The notes under the pieces were generated by a model. It was not told where the DNA came from. It did not search any database and saw only the letters and a program-made list of their open reading frames with translations. The translations under genes and the position numbers were made by a program. Positions 1-12,350 of a DNA stretch of 64,000 nucleotides are shown here, in pieces; the stretch's first letter is position 1; each line of letters starts with the position of its first letter. Source of the DNA: Cervus elaphus (taxonomy: Eukaryota; Chordata; Mammalia; Artiodactyla; Cervidae). Location of the stretch: the NCBI RefSeq assembly GCF_910594005.1, contig NC_057826.1, positions 78,597,163 to 78,661,162 of the forward strand, written 5' to 3'.

Positions 1-185
1 CAGCATAGTTAATTTTGAGTTTCGTGCATGTTGTTGCTCTTCTCAATGATTCATTTTTTTTCAGTTCCTGTCTTATTATTGTTGAAAAGTACTCTAGATC
101 CTCTAAAGCCTTAATTTGTTTGAGTTTGTATTTAAGGAGGTGCTTCCTCCATGACCCCAAGGTACTTAGCATCACACAGAGGCAC

Positions 186-316
186 TTTTTTTTTTTTTTT
201 TTTTTTGATGGGGCTGCTTGGCTTCCAGGATCTTAGTTCCCCCACCAGGGATCGAACCCATGCCCACTGTGATGGATAAGCAGAGTCCTAACCACCAGAC
301 CACTAGGGAATTCCTA
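186..316 (-). mobile_element. CHR-type tRNA-Glu SINE
   Basis: The stretch reads, on the minus strand, as GGGAATTCCC-like head, a tRNA-derived body (GGTTCGATCC B-box) and an A tail, seen as a T run on the plus strand. It is the common cetartiodactyl CHR SINE. Confidence 0.8.
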
Positions 317-320
317 CATT

Positions 321-1034
321 ATTTGTTGAAGGGATGAATTTTGACCACCTCCACAGTGCTAATACCTTATATAGTTTTGTTTGTTCCATGGAATGCTTGG
401 TCTCTGTAGGCTTGTCTCTTCATGATGGTGTTCATCTCACCTTCTGCTATACCATATGCAAAATAACAACCACTCACTTCTTAAATGTTTTTTAATGATA
501 AAGCCAAGAACATACTCAAGTATTCTTGAGCTAGACTCTGGGGGAAGGGGGAAGGTGTCAGGGGGGTGGTGGAGAAAGATAAATTAGGCATCACTCCTGC
601 TCCCAGTGTAGCTCTACCTTCTTGAAGACACTGCTCTTGATCAAGTTTTCAAAAAATGTGTTTTAACTTGATAATAAATGTAAATGGGAGTCTGAGAAAA
701 AGTCTACTTAACCTTTCAGACTTGGGCCATCCCTTTGCTGCATTGTTTAGACTTACAGAGTAGAGATTTGCTGAGAATATTGCAGGGACACTGCCTCCCA
801 TACTGTAGCCAAGAAACAAAACCACACTCCAAAGATAGAGATTTCGGGTGAGCAGTTAGTATTCTACTTATCAAACTAATGGAAAGGTTTGAGTAGAATA
901 TTTTCTCCCACTGAAAATTTGGGCTTAAATAACCAGTTTCACAGCTAGGACATTAAAAATAGCCATTGAATTATGGAACCATGCTTAACTGAGCAATTGT
1001 TTAGAAAAGAATGTTTTACAAGCCATACCACTTT
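321..1034. other. Intergenic, nothing recognised
   Basis: I see no long frame, splice-flanked coding segment, RNA gene or recognisable repeat in this AT-rich stretch. Confidence 0.5.
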
Positions 1035-1156
1035 AGGGAGTTCCTGATTGCCTAGTGGTTAGGACTTGGCGCTTTGAGTGCAGAGGTCTGAGTTCAATCC
1101 TGTTCAGGGAACCATTCCACATGCCTCATAGCACAGCCAAAAAAAAAAAAAAAACG
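1035..1156 (+). mobile_element. CHR-type tRNA-Glu SINE with target-site duplication
   Basis: The body has the CHR tRNA-like promoter and a 15-base A tail. Imperfect repeats gccatAccacttt and gccatAgcacttt flank it at about 1022 and 1156, consistent with a target-site duplication. Confidence 0.8.
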
Positions 1157-1159
1157 CCA

Positions 1160-2980
1160 TAGCACTTTGAAAGTATCTGAAGACAAGTAACAAGAGTATT
1201 ATGGTATTATGGACTCAGAAGCTAGTTTCAAGAAAAAAAATTATACAGGCGGTCAAGAGATTTCAGAATTATTTTCAAGGGTGTTCACTGGAAAATGAAG
1301 GTATTCAGAGCCACAACTATTGATGATTAAGCTAGAAAATTTCATGCCCATTGTAAGTACATGATTTAGGAAGAAAACAAGTGAATAAAGAAAATATGTA
1401 ATCAACCTATGACATCAAATGAAAATTTAAGAACAAATGTTCATAATGTGCCATTTTTGCAAATGTTTAACCCTTCTAAGGGGATTTGAAACCCAGCCCT
1501 TGTGGCTTCAAGGGTTGCCTGACTGTTCATGGAAACTTTTGTTATGCAGACTGGAATGAGCCTGGTTTTACTCTGAAACACTATTGCAAACTAGCATGTA
1601 AACAAGGCCCAACAGGAAATTTTGGATCTCAAAGAAAAGCTGAGAAATTTGGCTCAAAAAATGGGACAGATTGAAACCATTTTTACCAAAGGAATATGAG
1701 ACAGTTAAAAGAAATTGATTCAGAAAAAGACTCCTATCATTTTGAAAAGCTAGACATGAGGCACAACGTGTTCAGTTCTTGTTATAACCGACCGAGTGTG
1801 CTGCTGTAATGCGCAAACACGTGCCAGGCTGATAAAGTATTTCCCTGGGTTTTAAACTGATGATGACACTGTCTCATACTGAGCTGCATATGAAAGAGAT
1901 TTTCTCCTTTAAAAATTGTGTCAGAACCAGTGGGAGAAACAGACCTACCAAAGGGCATTTGGAGGTTCATGCTTGGGAAGAACATACACTGTAAATTTTG
2001 AAATGCCTCCTATGATTAAGGTGTTATGGAAAAAAAAAAAAAAAGCAAAACCTTGAGAAAGTTAGCAATGTGGTATACTTTCTATATTCCATTACCAAAG
2101 AGAAATTTTGCCAAACTAATTTATAGTGTTCAACCACAGTAGCTAAGTAGATTAAGAGTTACATCTGGGTTTCTCATGACTGGGTTGCCTTATAAAAAAC
2201 CCAGGCACAGATATTTCTGGAAAGCATACTTTTCTTGGGCAGCTTTTCAAAACTAATTTATTGGTATTTTCAAATGATTAATAATGGGAGGCTCTATGGA
2301 CGGGGAGCCCTTGATCTTCCAAATCAAGGGTTACTGACTCAAAAGTCCGTGGGAGCCAGGCAGGTAATTAAAGTGTGCACCATCCAAAGAGTGCTGGGTA
2401 CTGTGACAAGCCAAGGAGAGAATACATCAGATAAAGGAGCAGCCTCATTCACTTCCAGCCAGTTGTTGCCATGTGGGAATGGAAGCCCAGGGGTGACAGA
2501 TCGTCTCATTGTGCAAAAAAACTTAGAAACCCTGCTCTTTGTATATAATATCCAGATTTTTATGTGAAATCTCTTGAATTGTGAATGCGGGCAACCAGTT
2601 ATCTTATTCGTAACAGCTTATTGTTATTACAGAAGCAGTACACATGCATTGTAGAAAAATAGAAAAATGTAGACCAACAACAGCAAAACATTTCCCCACC
2701 TCTCAGAGAGTACCACAATTAACACCTTACTGCATATCCTTTCAGATCTTTTTTATTCATAGATATGTAGACATTTTAAAAGCAAAATGTGATTACCCTG
2801 CACATGTGGTTTTGGAACTGGTATTTTATTAATGATTTTGACCTTTCCATCTCAGGACATTTTCACCCCGTGTAATCCCCTGTCCATATTAAAACATTTC
2901 CAGTTGACCACAAATACCTTTTGTAGCGATTTGTTTAAACCAACAGGGAATCCAGGACCATGTGTTGTGTTGCTATTGTG
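1160..2980. other. Intergenic; possible decayed coding remnant near 1.6-1.8 kb
   Basis: There is no gene model. Between about 1595 and 1790 two adjacent reading frames give coiled-coil-like Lys/Glu/Leu-rich peptide separated by a stop and frameshift, as discussed among the findings. The rest shows no recognised feature apart from a poly-A run near 2030. Confidence 0.35.
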
Positions 2981-2983
2981 TGC

Positions 2984-3206
2984 CTTCCATGTGTGTGCTC
3001 AGTCACTTCAGTTGTGTCTGACTCTGCAACCCTATAGACTACAGCCCATTAGGCTCTTCTGTCCATGGGATTCTCCAGGCAAGAATACTGGAGTGAGTCG
3101 CCATGCCCTCCTCCAGGGGATCTTCCCGACCCAGGGATCCAACCCGAGTCTCCTGCATCTCCTGCATTGCAGGCAGATACTTTACCGCTGAGCCTGGGAA
3201 ACCCAT
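2984..3206 (-). mobile_element. Bov-tA SINE
   Basis: The reverse complement shows the Bov-tA tRNA-derived head (GGTAAAGTATCTGCCTGCAA type) and the body ending TGAGCACACAC. It is nearly full length. Confidence 0.85.
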
Positions 3207-3640
3207 TGCGAACCTTCAGTCTCTTCAATCTAGCAGTTTAGGCTTAAAAGTAGATATCTACTGACTTGCTGAAGAGAGCAGGCAAGTTGCCCTGCAGAAT
3301 GCCTCACCTCCTAGATCTGTCCAGTTGCTTCCTCCTAGTGTCCATTCTCTATTCCCAGTATTTCCTGTAAACTGCAGGTAATATCTAATACTTCTTTTGG
3401 GGTGGGGAGAATATATGCTATGTTGGGCTATGTATTTGTCTCACACCAGAACTAGTCTATGGGTTAGTGATACCAGGACGGTTTCCAGGAAACAAGTGAT
3501 GACAGTCTGATCCCTCCAGCATACGCTTACATTTTTGGCTTCAAGACTATAAACTGATGGTGTTACTTGGCACTGTATGAATGTACAGTTGTCTCCAGTC
3601 ATTTCACCTATAGTTTTTAACACTAATTAATAATCTTTGC

Positions 3641-3837
3641 CGGCTTCCCTAGTGGCTCAGCTGGTAAAGAATCCACCTGCAATGCGGGAGACCTGGGTTC
3701 AATCCCTGGGTTGGGAAGATCCCCTGGATGAGGGAATGGCGACCCACTCCAGTATTCTGGCCTGGAGAATTCCATGAACTGTATAGTCCATGGGGTCTCA
3801 AAGAGTTGGACACAACTGAGCGACTTTCACTTCACTT
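3641..3837 (+). mobile_element. Bov-tA SINE with target-site duplication
   Basis: This is a full-length Bov-tA from ggcttccctagtggctcag to the ttcacttcactt end. The 12-mer aataatctttgc occurs on both sides (about 3629 and 3839), marking the insertion. Confidence 0.88.
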
Positions 3838-4139
3838 CAATAATCTTTGCTAAGACCAAAAATTTTTCTAGAGTTCACAAAATGCTGTTTTTCCAGTTCT
3901 GTCATTCTTTCTACATTTATTAGCATTTTTTCGCTCTTCAACTAGGATTCAAATTAATACTATAAAAAATAACTCCCAATGCGCCAAATTCAAGGCACTT
4001 GGGGGCAGGACTTAGCCTCTGGGTTGCTACCTTCTGATCGACACTTCAGGCCAGACCAGTCTCACCACTGTCATCAGTACCCTGTGCATTAGGTCTCTTA
4101 TTTGTAACACTCAATTTCTTTGCAGTTGTTGACATGTTG

Positions 4140-4232
4140 TTTGTAATCTTCTCACCGCATTTTATGTGTGTATTTATCTCCCCGGCTAGACTGTGACCTC
4201 CTCAAGGACAAGGACTCTCCTGCAGTATATTT
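4140..4232 (+). mobile_element. L2 LINE 3'-end fragment
   Basis: The sequence reads like the L2 end: ctagactgtgacctcctcaa followed by a ggacaaggactct segment. It is old and diverged. Confidence 0.5.
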
Positions 4233-4239
4233 CTTTTGC

Positions 4240-4530
4240 TTCTTCTTCTGCTGCTGCTGCTAAATCGCTTCAGTCGTGTCCAACTCTGTGCGACCCCATA
4301 GACGGCAGCCCACCAGACTCCTCTGTCCCTGGGATTCTCCAGGCAAGAACACTGGAGTGGGTTGCCATTTCCTTCTCCAATGCATGAAAGTGAAAAGTGA
4401 AAGGGAAGTCACTCAGTCGTGTCCGACTCTTAGCGACCCCATGGCCTGCAGCCCACCAGCCTCCTCCGTCCATGGGATTTTCCAGGCAAGAGTACTGGAG
4501 TGGGGTGCCACTGCCTTCTCCATTTGCCTT
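4240..4530 (-). mobile_element. Bov-A2 dimeric SINE
   Basis: Two Bov-A monomers occur in tandem on the minus strand, each with the AGTCGGACACGACTGA-like motif, and the element ends in a (CTG/CAG)n-like tail at 4243-4263. The dimer defines Bov-A2. Confidence 0.85.
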
Positions 4531-5195
4531 CTCCTAATGTGCTCTTAAAGGTACTTTGGTGATTGCTAATTCTAATTAACAAAAAAGCACTAGAAAGAAC
4601 ACAACATTTTCATATTGTCTCTTGTGTTCCCTGGCTTTCCCACTAAAACTTGTCCTAATTATCTATCATAATGAAGTGCTTGTCTCATTTACAGTTTACT
4701 TATGCCCTGGGAGTCCCTGTGAGGAGGGGGAGGGAAGAGGGGAAATAAGCCTTTTACTAATCTTCAAAAGTTAGAAAGTCATTTTCCAGCTTTGTGACCT
4801 TGGGTAAGTTCCATCATCACTCAAGAGTTTCTATATCTTCACTCAGTAAAATGAGGTGATGGGGTTATCTCTGAACTCACACCTCACTTGGCTCTAACAC
4901 TCTCGGATACAAATCTAACCAATACCTTTTAGTAGATGTTCCTCCCAACGCATCTCTCCCTGCTTCGGTAGCACCTTGGTTCCCTTTATATGGGTCAACA
5001 CTATCCTTTCTAAGATGAGATGAAGTCATACCCATGGTGGACAGAATTTGCCTCTGATGACTTCCTGCCCATCATAGTTAGACTGGTCTAATCTCTACAC
5101 AGTCATCAAAAACAAGACTGGGAGCTAACTGTGGTTCCTTATCACCAAATTCAGACTTAAACTGAAGAAAGTAGGGAGAACCACTAGGCCATTGG

Positions 5196-5402
5196 GTGAA
5201 AAAGTGAAGTGAAAGTGAAAGTTGCTCAGTTGTGTCTGACTCTTTGTGACCCCATGGATATACAGTCCATGGAATTCTCCAGGCCAGAATACTGGAGTGG
5301 GTATCCATTCCCTTTCCCAAGGGATCTTCCCAACCCAGGGATCAAACCCAGGTCTTCCAATTGCAGGTGGATTCTTTACCAGATGAGCCACCAGGCAAGC
5401 CC
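5196..5402 (-). mobile_element. Bov-tA SINE inserted in BovB
   Basis: A full-length Bov-tA lies in reverse orientation. BovB sequence is continuous across it, with diverged duplications ctaggccattgggt and ctagaccgttcgggt on the two sides. Confidence 0.85.
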
Positions 5403-6353
5403 CTAGACCGTTCGGGTATGACCTAAATCAAATCCCTTACAACCATACAGTGGAAGTGACAATAGAGTCAAGGGATGAGATCTGATAGCCAGAGGACCTG
5501 TACAGGAAGCAGTAACCAAAACCATCCCCAAAAAGAAATGGAAAAAGGCAAAATGGTTTTCTGAGAAGGCCTTACAAATAGCTGAAAAAAGAAGAGACGT
5601 GAAAGGCAAAGGAGAAAAGGAAGGATGTATCCATCTGAATGCAGAGTTCCAAAGAATAGCAAGGAGAGATAAGAAAGCCTTCCTAAGTGATCAATGCAAA
5701 GAAATAGAGGAAACAATAGAATGGGAAAGACTAGAGATCTCTTCAGAAAATTAGAAATACCAAGGGAACATTTCATGCAAAGATGGGCACAATAAAGGAC
5801 AGAAACGATATGGACCTAAGAGAAGCAGAAGATATTAAGAAGAGGTGGCAAGAATACACAGAAAAACTATACAAAAAAGATCTTAAAAAAAAAAAAAAGA
5901 TCTCAAGGACCCAGATAACCACGATGGTATGATCACTCACCTAGAGCCAGACATCCTGGAGTGCAGAGTAAAGTGGGCCTTAGGAAGCATCACTACGAAC
6001 AAAGCAAGCTAGTGGAGGTGATAGATTTCCAGCTGAGCTTTTTCAAATCATAAAGATAATGCTGTGAAAGTGCTGCCCTCAATATACCATTAAATTTGGA
6101 AAACTCAGCAGTGCCCATAGAACTGGAAAAGTTCAGTTTCATTCCAGTCTCAAAGACAATGCCAAAGAATGTTCACACTACGGTACAATTGCACTTATGT
6201 CACACGCTAGCAAAGTAACGTTCAAAATCCTCCAAGCAAGGCTTCAGTGGTACTTGAACGGAGAACTTCCAGATGTTCAAGCTGGATTTTGAAAAGGAAG
6301 AGGAACCAGAGATCAAATTGCCAACATCTGTTGGATCATAGAAAAAAAGAATT

Positions 6354-6476
6354 ATGGCAACCCACTCCAGTACTCTTGCCTGGAGAATCCCATGGACGGA
6401 GGAGGCTGGTGGGCTGCAGTCCATGGAGTCGCTAAGAGTCGGACACGACTGAAGAGACTTAGCAGCAGCAGCAGCA
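6354..6476 (+). mobile_element. Bov-A2-type SINE fragment inserted in BovB
   Basis: A Bov-A monomer from caacccactccagt to the (AGC)n tail replaces a short stretch of the BovB reverse-transcriptase frame, breaking it. Confidence 0.82.
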
Positions 6477-7865
6477 TAAAAACATCTGCTTCATTGACTA
6501 CACTAAAGCGTTTATCTGTGTGGATCACAACAAACTGTGGAAAATTCTTAAAGAGATGGGAATACCAGACCACCTTACCTGCCTCCGGAAAAATCTGTAG
6601 GCAGGTCAAAAAGCAACAGTTAGAATTAGACATGGAACAACAGACTGGTTCCAAATTGGGAAAGAAGTACATCAAGGCTGTATATTGTCACCCTGCTTAT
6701 TTAATTTATATGCAGAGTACATCATGCAAAATGCTGGGCTGGATGAAGCACAAGTTGGAATCAAGATTACTGGGAGAGATATCAGATATGGAGATACGCA
6801 GATGACACCACCCTTATGGCAGAAAGCGAAGAGGAACTAAAGAGTCTTTTGATGAATGTGAAAGAGGAGGGTGAAATAGTTGGCTTAAAACTCAGCATTC
6901 AAAAAACAAAGATCATGGCATCCAGTCCCACCACTTCATGGCAAATAGATGGGGAAACAATGAAAACAGGGAGACTTTATTTTCTTGGGCTCCAAAATCA
7001 CTGCTGATGTTGACTGCAGCCATGAAATTAAAAGATACTTGCTCCTTGAAAGAAAAGCTATTACCAACCTAGAAAGCATATTAAAATGCAGAGACATTAC
7101 TTTGCTGACAAAGGTCTGCCTAGTCAAAGCTGTGATTTTTCCAGTAGTCATGTATGGATGTGAGAGTTGGACCATAAAGAAGGCTAAGCGCTGAAGAATT
7201 GATGCTTTTGAACTGTGGTGTTGGAGAAGACTCCTGAGAGTCCCTTGGACTGCAAGGAGATCAAATCAATCAATTCTAAAGGAAGTCAATCCTGAATATT
7301 CATCAGCAGGACTGATGCTGATGCTGAAGCTGAAGCTCCAGTACTTTGGACACCTGATATGAAGAGCTGACTCATTAGAAAATACCCTGATGCTGGGAAA
7401 GATTGAAGGAAGAAAGAGGGGATGACAGAGGATGAGATAGTTGGATGGCATCACCAACGTGATGGACATGAGTTTGAGCAAGCTCTGAGAGTTGGGGATG
7501 GACAGGGAAGACTAGTGTGCTGCGGTCCATGGGGTCATGAAGAGTTGGACACGACTGAGTGATTGAACTGAACTGAACTGAATCTACGCATCCCAGGAAC
7601 AGTCTGCTCAGATTTCCCAGGTCAAACCTTAGGACCTCCTTCCCAACCAGGGCCAAGTGTGGACACCAAGGGCCCTAGACAAGCAGTTGGCACAGCAGAG
7701 GCTCAGTCTTAGGTTTTCTTTGCTGCAAGGAGATGGAGAGAACTCAGATTGATTACACTCTTGTCCTTCTTGTAGTGTCTCGCCTTTAGGTTCCTGAATG
7801 CCCCAGGTCAGCTCTGGGGTATGGGTCCTTCTAAAAAAAAAAAAAACACAAAATAAAAATGCTTT

Positions 7866-8493
7866 CAGTTCATTTCAGTCGCTCAGTCATGTCTGACTCT
7901 TTGCGACCCCATGAATTGCAGCACGCCAGACCGCCCTGTCCATCACCAACTCCCAGAGTTTACTCAAACTCATGTCCATCGAGTCAGTGATGCCATCCAA
8001 CCATCTCATCCTCTGTCGTCCCCTTCTCCTCCTGCCCTCAATCTTTTCCAGCATCAGGGTCTTTTCAAATGAGTCAGCTCTTCGCATCAGGTGGCCAAAG
8101 TGTTGGAGTTTCAGCTTCAGCATCAGTCCTTCCAATGAACACCCAGGACTGATCTCCTTTAGGATGGACTGGTTGGATCTCCTTGCAGTCCAAGGGACAC
8201 TCAAGAGTCTTTTCCAACACCACAGTTCCAGAGCATCAATTTTTTGGCACTCAGCTTTCTTCACAGTCCAACTCTCACATCCATACATGACCACTGGAAA
8301 AACCATAGCCTTGACTAGACGGACCTTTGTAGGCAAAGTAATGTCTCTGCTTTTTAATATGCTGTCTAGGTTGGTCATAACTTTCCTTCCAAGGAGTAAG
8401 CGTCTTTTAATTTCATGGCTGCAATCACCATCTGCAGTGATTTTGGAGCCCAAAGAAATAAAGTCTGACACTGTTTCCACTGTTTCCCCATCT
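7866..8493 (-). mobile_element. BovB LINE 3' fragment with open 197-codon frame
   Basis: This is the last part of BovB ORF2 plus its tail. A frame at 7887-8480 is open for 197 codons, from METVSDF to HGVAKSQT, and corresponds to the C-terminal region after the RT core. A 13-base duplication with one mismatch flanks it at 7853-7865 and 8494-8506, indicating a 5'-truncated insertion. Confidence 0.88.
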
Positions 8494-8510
8494 ATAAAAA
8501 TACTTTAGCT

Positions 8511-9364
8511 CACTACTTTTTCCCAGTTCTTCTCTCTCAGTCCTGTAAGTCTCCTTCCCCTCTTTTTGTTCCCTTCCATATAGGTATAGTCTCAGGAACC
8601 TCATCCAACTAGCTTTCTGTACCCAGAAACAGCTATTAGGTCCACCTTGACTGAGGACGTAATCAAGAGATAAACGGAGCCTTACCATTTCCGTGGCCTT
8701 GAGCGCTCCAGGTGGAAGGGGGAAGCAGTCAAGTCTGTAAAGAGTCAGGCAGAGAACCTCCCCAGAGCTACCTTATTCACAAACCACATTTAGGCCTGTA
8801 GCAAACAGGGTTGGCCAGCCAGAGCACATAGCTCAAGCATGCTGTGAAAGCCTGACCCCTGTCCATGACTGTCATCTAAAGAAACACAAAATGGATTCAT
8901 AATTCTTCCTTTTCTCCTCTCCGCATCTCAGGCCTAGTGGCTGTTGATAAAAATCAGGTGGTGGATTGGCCAAACAAGGCCCACCTGTTGCTGTATTCTT
9001 GGCGGCATTCCATGAACCTTTCAGTGCCAACAGGAAATAGCAAGCAGAACTACTAAAGATGAGCCATCTCCCCGTGAACAGGAAGAAGGGAAGCTCTTGA
9101 CATGTGGGCTATGCTTGGAGCTTGCCAGTGATGCCATGGGGCTGCTGGGGCTGCTCTTATGCCATGGTCTGCCTTCCCTGGGCCCGTTTTCATCAGACCT
9201 TACCACTTGTTTTTCCTCAGAAAGGAGGGAGAAAGTGGTTCCTGTGGCAAAGACAGAGTCTTGGGGACTCCCGCAAACAGGGCTAGGACAGGTAAGCGCA
9301 GACCTGGAAAGGAATCAGCCAGTCAGTGATGGAGGTCAAGATTCCCAAGAGTAAATGAACTGAA
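8511..9364. other. Intergenic, nothing recognised
   Basis: This is unique sequence with short chance frames only. No conserved protein, RNA gene or repeat was recognised. Confidence 0.45.
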
Positions 9365-9369
9365 GGAGG

Positions 9370-9545
9370 AATTCAAACCTGGTGCTCTGTGACAACCTAG
9401 AGGGGAGGGATGGGGTGAGAGGTGGGAGGGAGGCTCAAGGAGGGGACGTATGTATTATACCTATGGTGATTCATATCTATGTATGGCAGAAACCAACACA
9501 ATATTGTAAAGCAATTATCCTCCAATTAAAAAAAAAAAACAAAAA
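9370..9545 (+). mobile_element. L1 LINE 3' end (bovine type)
   Basis: The sequence ends ccaacacaatattgtaaagc then attatcctccaatt and an A tail, the familiar 3' end of ruminant L1 copies. It is strongly 5'-truncated. Confidence 0.65.
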
Positions 9546-9684
9546 ACGGAAGGGATGGAGGTAAGGCTACACATGCTTGTCTGGATTTCCCAGGCCTGGA
9601 GTAGCCTGATGAGAAATTTTCCCCGTCACAGAACCTTTGTATTCACTTATTTAATGACAATAGTAAAGAAGAAGCAATCCCAGC

Positions 9685-9898
9685 TGTGCGGTGCGCTTCG
9701 TCGCTTAAGTCGTGTCTGACTCTTTGCGACCCCATGGACTGTAGCCTGCCAGGTTCCTCTGTCCATGGAATTCTCCAGGCAATACTGGAGAGGGTTGCCA
9801 TGCCCTCCTCCAGGGGATCTTCCCAACCCAGGGACCAAACCTAGGTCTCGACCCACATTACAGGTAGATTCTTTACCATCTGAGCCACCAGGAAAGCC
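9685..9898 (-). mobile_element. Bov-tA SINE with target-site duplication
   Basis: This is a full-length reverse Bov-tA. The 13-mer caatcccagctgt occurs immediately before (about 9672) and after (about 9899). Confidence 0.87.
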
Positions 9899-11404
9899 CA
9901 ATCCCAGCTGTAGAACAAGTAATTTTAGAACATTTATCCCACCAAAAACAAAGTGCCTTTCCTCCGTTTCTGGCACTCTGGTGTGAATCTCTTCCACTCA
10001 CTCAGAGGCCTCTATTATGCAATTTCCAGGTTGGCTGGCAAAGTCATCAGAATCATCCCTAAATATGAGTTATTTCCAATATGAAACTGACACAGGATGA
10101 AGACTAAGGATCAAAGGTTATCAGATTAATTTGCCTAAAACCAATTTGCCTAGAGCCTCAAATATTTATCAAATCTGCAGCATTTCAAAAGAATTGAGCA
10201 GATTCACTCTCACTTTTTTATGACTTATAAAATAGCTTTCATGTATATTTATTAAGCTTTAATTTTTACAAAATTGATATGTCTTTGCAAGCCTTCACTG
10301 AATAACTGTGAAAGCTGATCATATATATTGCCACAAAAAATGCATTTGAAAAAGGAAACTTGCACAGTCAACAATATTGGACCAAACTAAAGAATAAAAC
10401 TTATTAATAAAAAATATTTAATACCAGTCACTGATGACAAAAGTTTCTCTCTACAAATGCCAACTGGTATAAATTTTTAAACTATGGAACAAAACAATTT
10501 ACTATATTATTTTGATTGCATGTAGTTTTAAAAATCAATCTGACAAGAAGTTTATGCTTTAAAAAAAGTAAGTAAACACCATCTAATTTGCCAAAGTGCA
10601 ACCAGCGACTGTTTTGTTACCTCAGGAACCAAATGTGGAAACCTGAGTTAGTACAGGATTTTGTATTTAGTCTGGTAAACATTTGTTTTGCCTGTGGAAA
10701 AACACTTTGTACTGTTGCTATTAGCCCTCTGTCTTCTTGTTCTGGGTAGGTCAGAAATCATAGCCATCAGCAGGTTTTTCATCTTATTTATCAACCTCTC
10801 TAGAGAGTGCTTGATTCCACCACTATTGTCATTAGTTTCACGTGCTGTTCTAAAGAACTCCCTTACAAATGCAATTGGGGCCATTTTAATATGAAGTTGA
10901 GAAATATCTGATATGTCCCCTTACTTTGTCATAACCCAGAGCAACCAACTATTATTTGACCAGTAAATAACACAGCATGTGCAGCAGTTAGACACGCAGA
11001 CTCTAGAGTCAGGTGAAAACACCAAATGTGAATGCTGGTCCCCTAACTTACAAACTGCTGGTACTGGGGAAAGTCACCTAAGCTTATGAAGGCCCAGGAG
11101 GCAAGTATAAATTGCAAAGAAAAGCAGCATCTTCCTTCACCCTTTCACTTTCTATTGCTGTTGTCTGTACAACCTTTGTTAGTCAACTGAATAGGCCACA
11201 TGCTTGTTTGTTGAGAATACATTGATTGGCCTTTTAATAGAACGAATGTAGCAGACAGACCTAGGCATCAAAATCACATTGAGTTGTATTTTTCAAGGCA
11301 TCTAAGTTGGAAAAGAATATTGGATTAAGAAGCACAAAAAATGATGCACAAAATGTTTGTACCAATTATATTTATTGCTGGAAACTTTATACTTAAAAAA
11401 AATG

Positions 11405-11520
11405 TTTGGGATGTCCCTGGTGGTCCAGTGGTTAAGACTCTGAGCTTCCAATGCAGGGGGCACGGGTTTGATCCCTGGTGGGGGAACTAATCCCACATGC
11501 CACATGGTGTGGTCAAAAAA
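11405..11520 (+). mobile_element. CHR-type SINE in likely AJUBA 3' UTR
   Basis: The element has the CHR head gtccctggtggtccagtgg, the tRNA-like B-box and an A-rich tail. It lies antisense to AJUBA, downstream of its stop codon. Confidence 0.78.
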
Positions 11521-12149
11521 TTAAAAAACAAATTTGTTTAATGTTTGAAAAGTAGGTTAACACAGAAAAAGATATTATCCACAAAGGTAAGAAGCAATCC
11601 AATCATTTACAAAGTGCTGCAAATCTGATAAATTTTTGTTGCTGATAACTCAAGAGTACTCTTAGATGAAAAGATATTAAATCAGAAATACCCAAGAACA
11701 GAACAACTAAATGGCTATAAAAATACCCAAAAGGGAACTCAGTTTTTGGCAACCTGGTCAATAAGAGAAGTGAACTTTAAGTAAACTTTCAGTGAACTGG
11801 TTTTAAGAGGTCTAGCCAAACATTAGAACCAAGAGTTTTGCCTCTCTGGCTCCCAGAACCTCAGAGCTTGGGATCTGCAGTGGATAATACTGGTTCCCTC
11901 TGAAAGGCAGCAGGTCCAGAGAGCTGAGCTACTGCTAATGAACCAAGTGTAACAGTCACTAAGGAGAGAGTGTGTGTGTGCCTACAAATGCATACTAGAC
12001 ATACAGACCAGAATCAGACCTTTAGCAAGTATTGGAACCCACCTGTATGTGCCTGTCACATGCTACAGCAGTCTGTACACAGGGAGAAGGCCAGTCACCC
12101 CTACCATGGCAACTAGAGGCTCCTCCTCCACATCCATTTGGAATGTCTT

Positions 12150-12350
12150 TTTTTCTAAGAAAAGAATTATGTTTGGCTGTGCCAGGTCTTAACTGGGCAC
12201 ACGTGATCTTTGATCATCACTGTGGCACGTGGGACCTTTAGTTGCAGCACGCAGGATCTTCAGCTGTGGCATGTGGGATCTAGTTCCCTGGCCAGGGCTC
12301 GAACCCAGGCTCCCTGCGAGTCTTAGCCACTGGACCACTAGGGAACTCCC
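12150..12350 (-). mobile_element. CHR-type SINE in AJUBA 3' UTR with target-site duplication
   Basis: This is a long CHR copy in the AJUBA sense orientation. The 16-mer ccatttggaatgtctt flanks both sides (about 12134 and 12352). It begins only about 165 bases after the stop codon, so it should be transcribed in the mRNA. Confidence 0.8.

Larger units (their letters stand above)
5095..7583 (+). mobile_element. BovB (RTE) LINE, 5'-truncated and nested
   Basis: This is the 3' part of a BovB element, covering the end of the endonuclease region, the reverse transcriptase and the C-terminal region, and ending in the BovB tail (tgaactgaactgaactgaa). The RT catalytic motif Y-A-D-D is legible at 6795-6806. 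Frameshifts and stops break the frame throughout, so it is dead. A Bov-tA copy interrupts it at 5196-5402 and a Bov-A2 piece at 6354-6476. Confidence 0.92.

Noticed and set aside
4193..4548. Frames rich in SCPTLCDP-like peptides here and at many other places
   Set aside because: These are translations of Bov-tA/Bov-A2 SINEs, not genes.
10648..10884. 78-codon minus-strand frame with a 68-codon plus-strand overlap
   Set aside because: It has no recognisable family and no splice signals, and it lies in probable AJUBA 3' UTR. Treated as chance.
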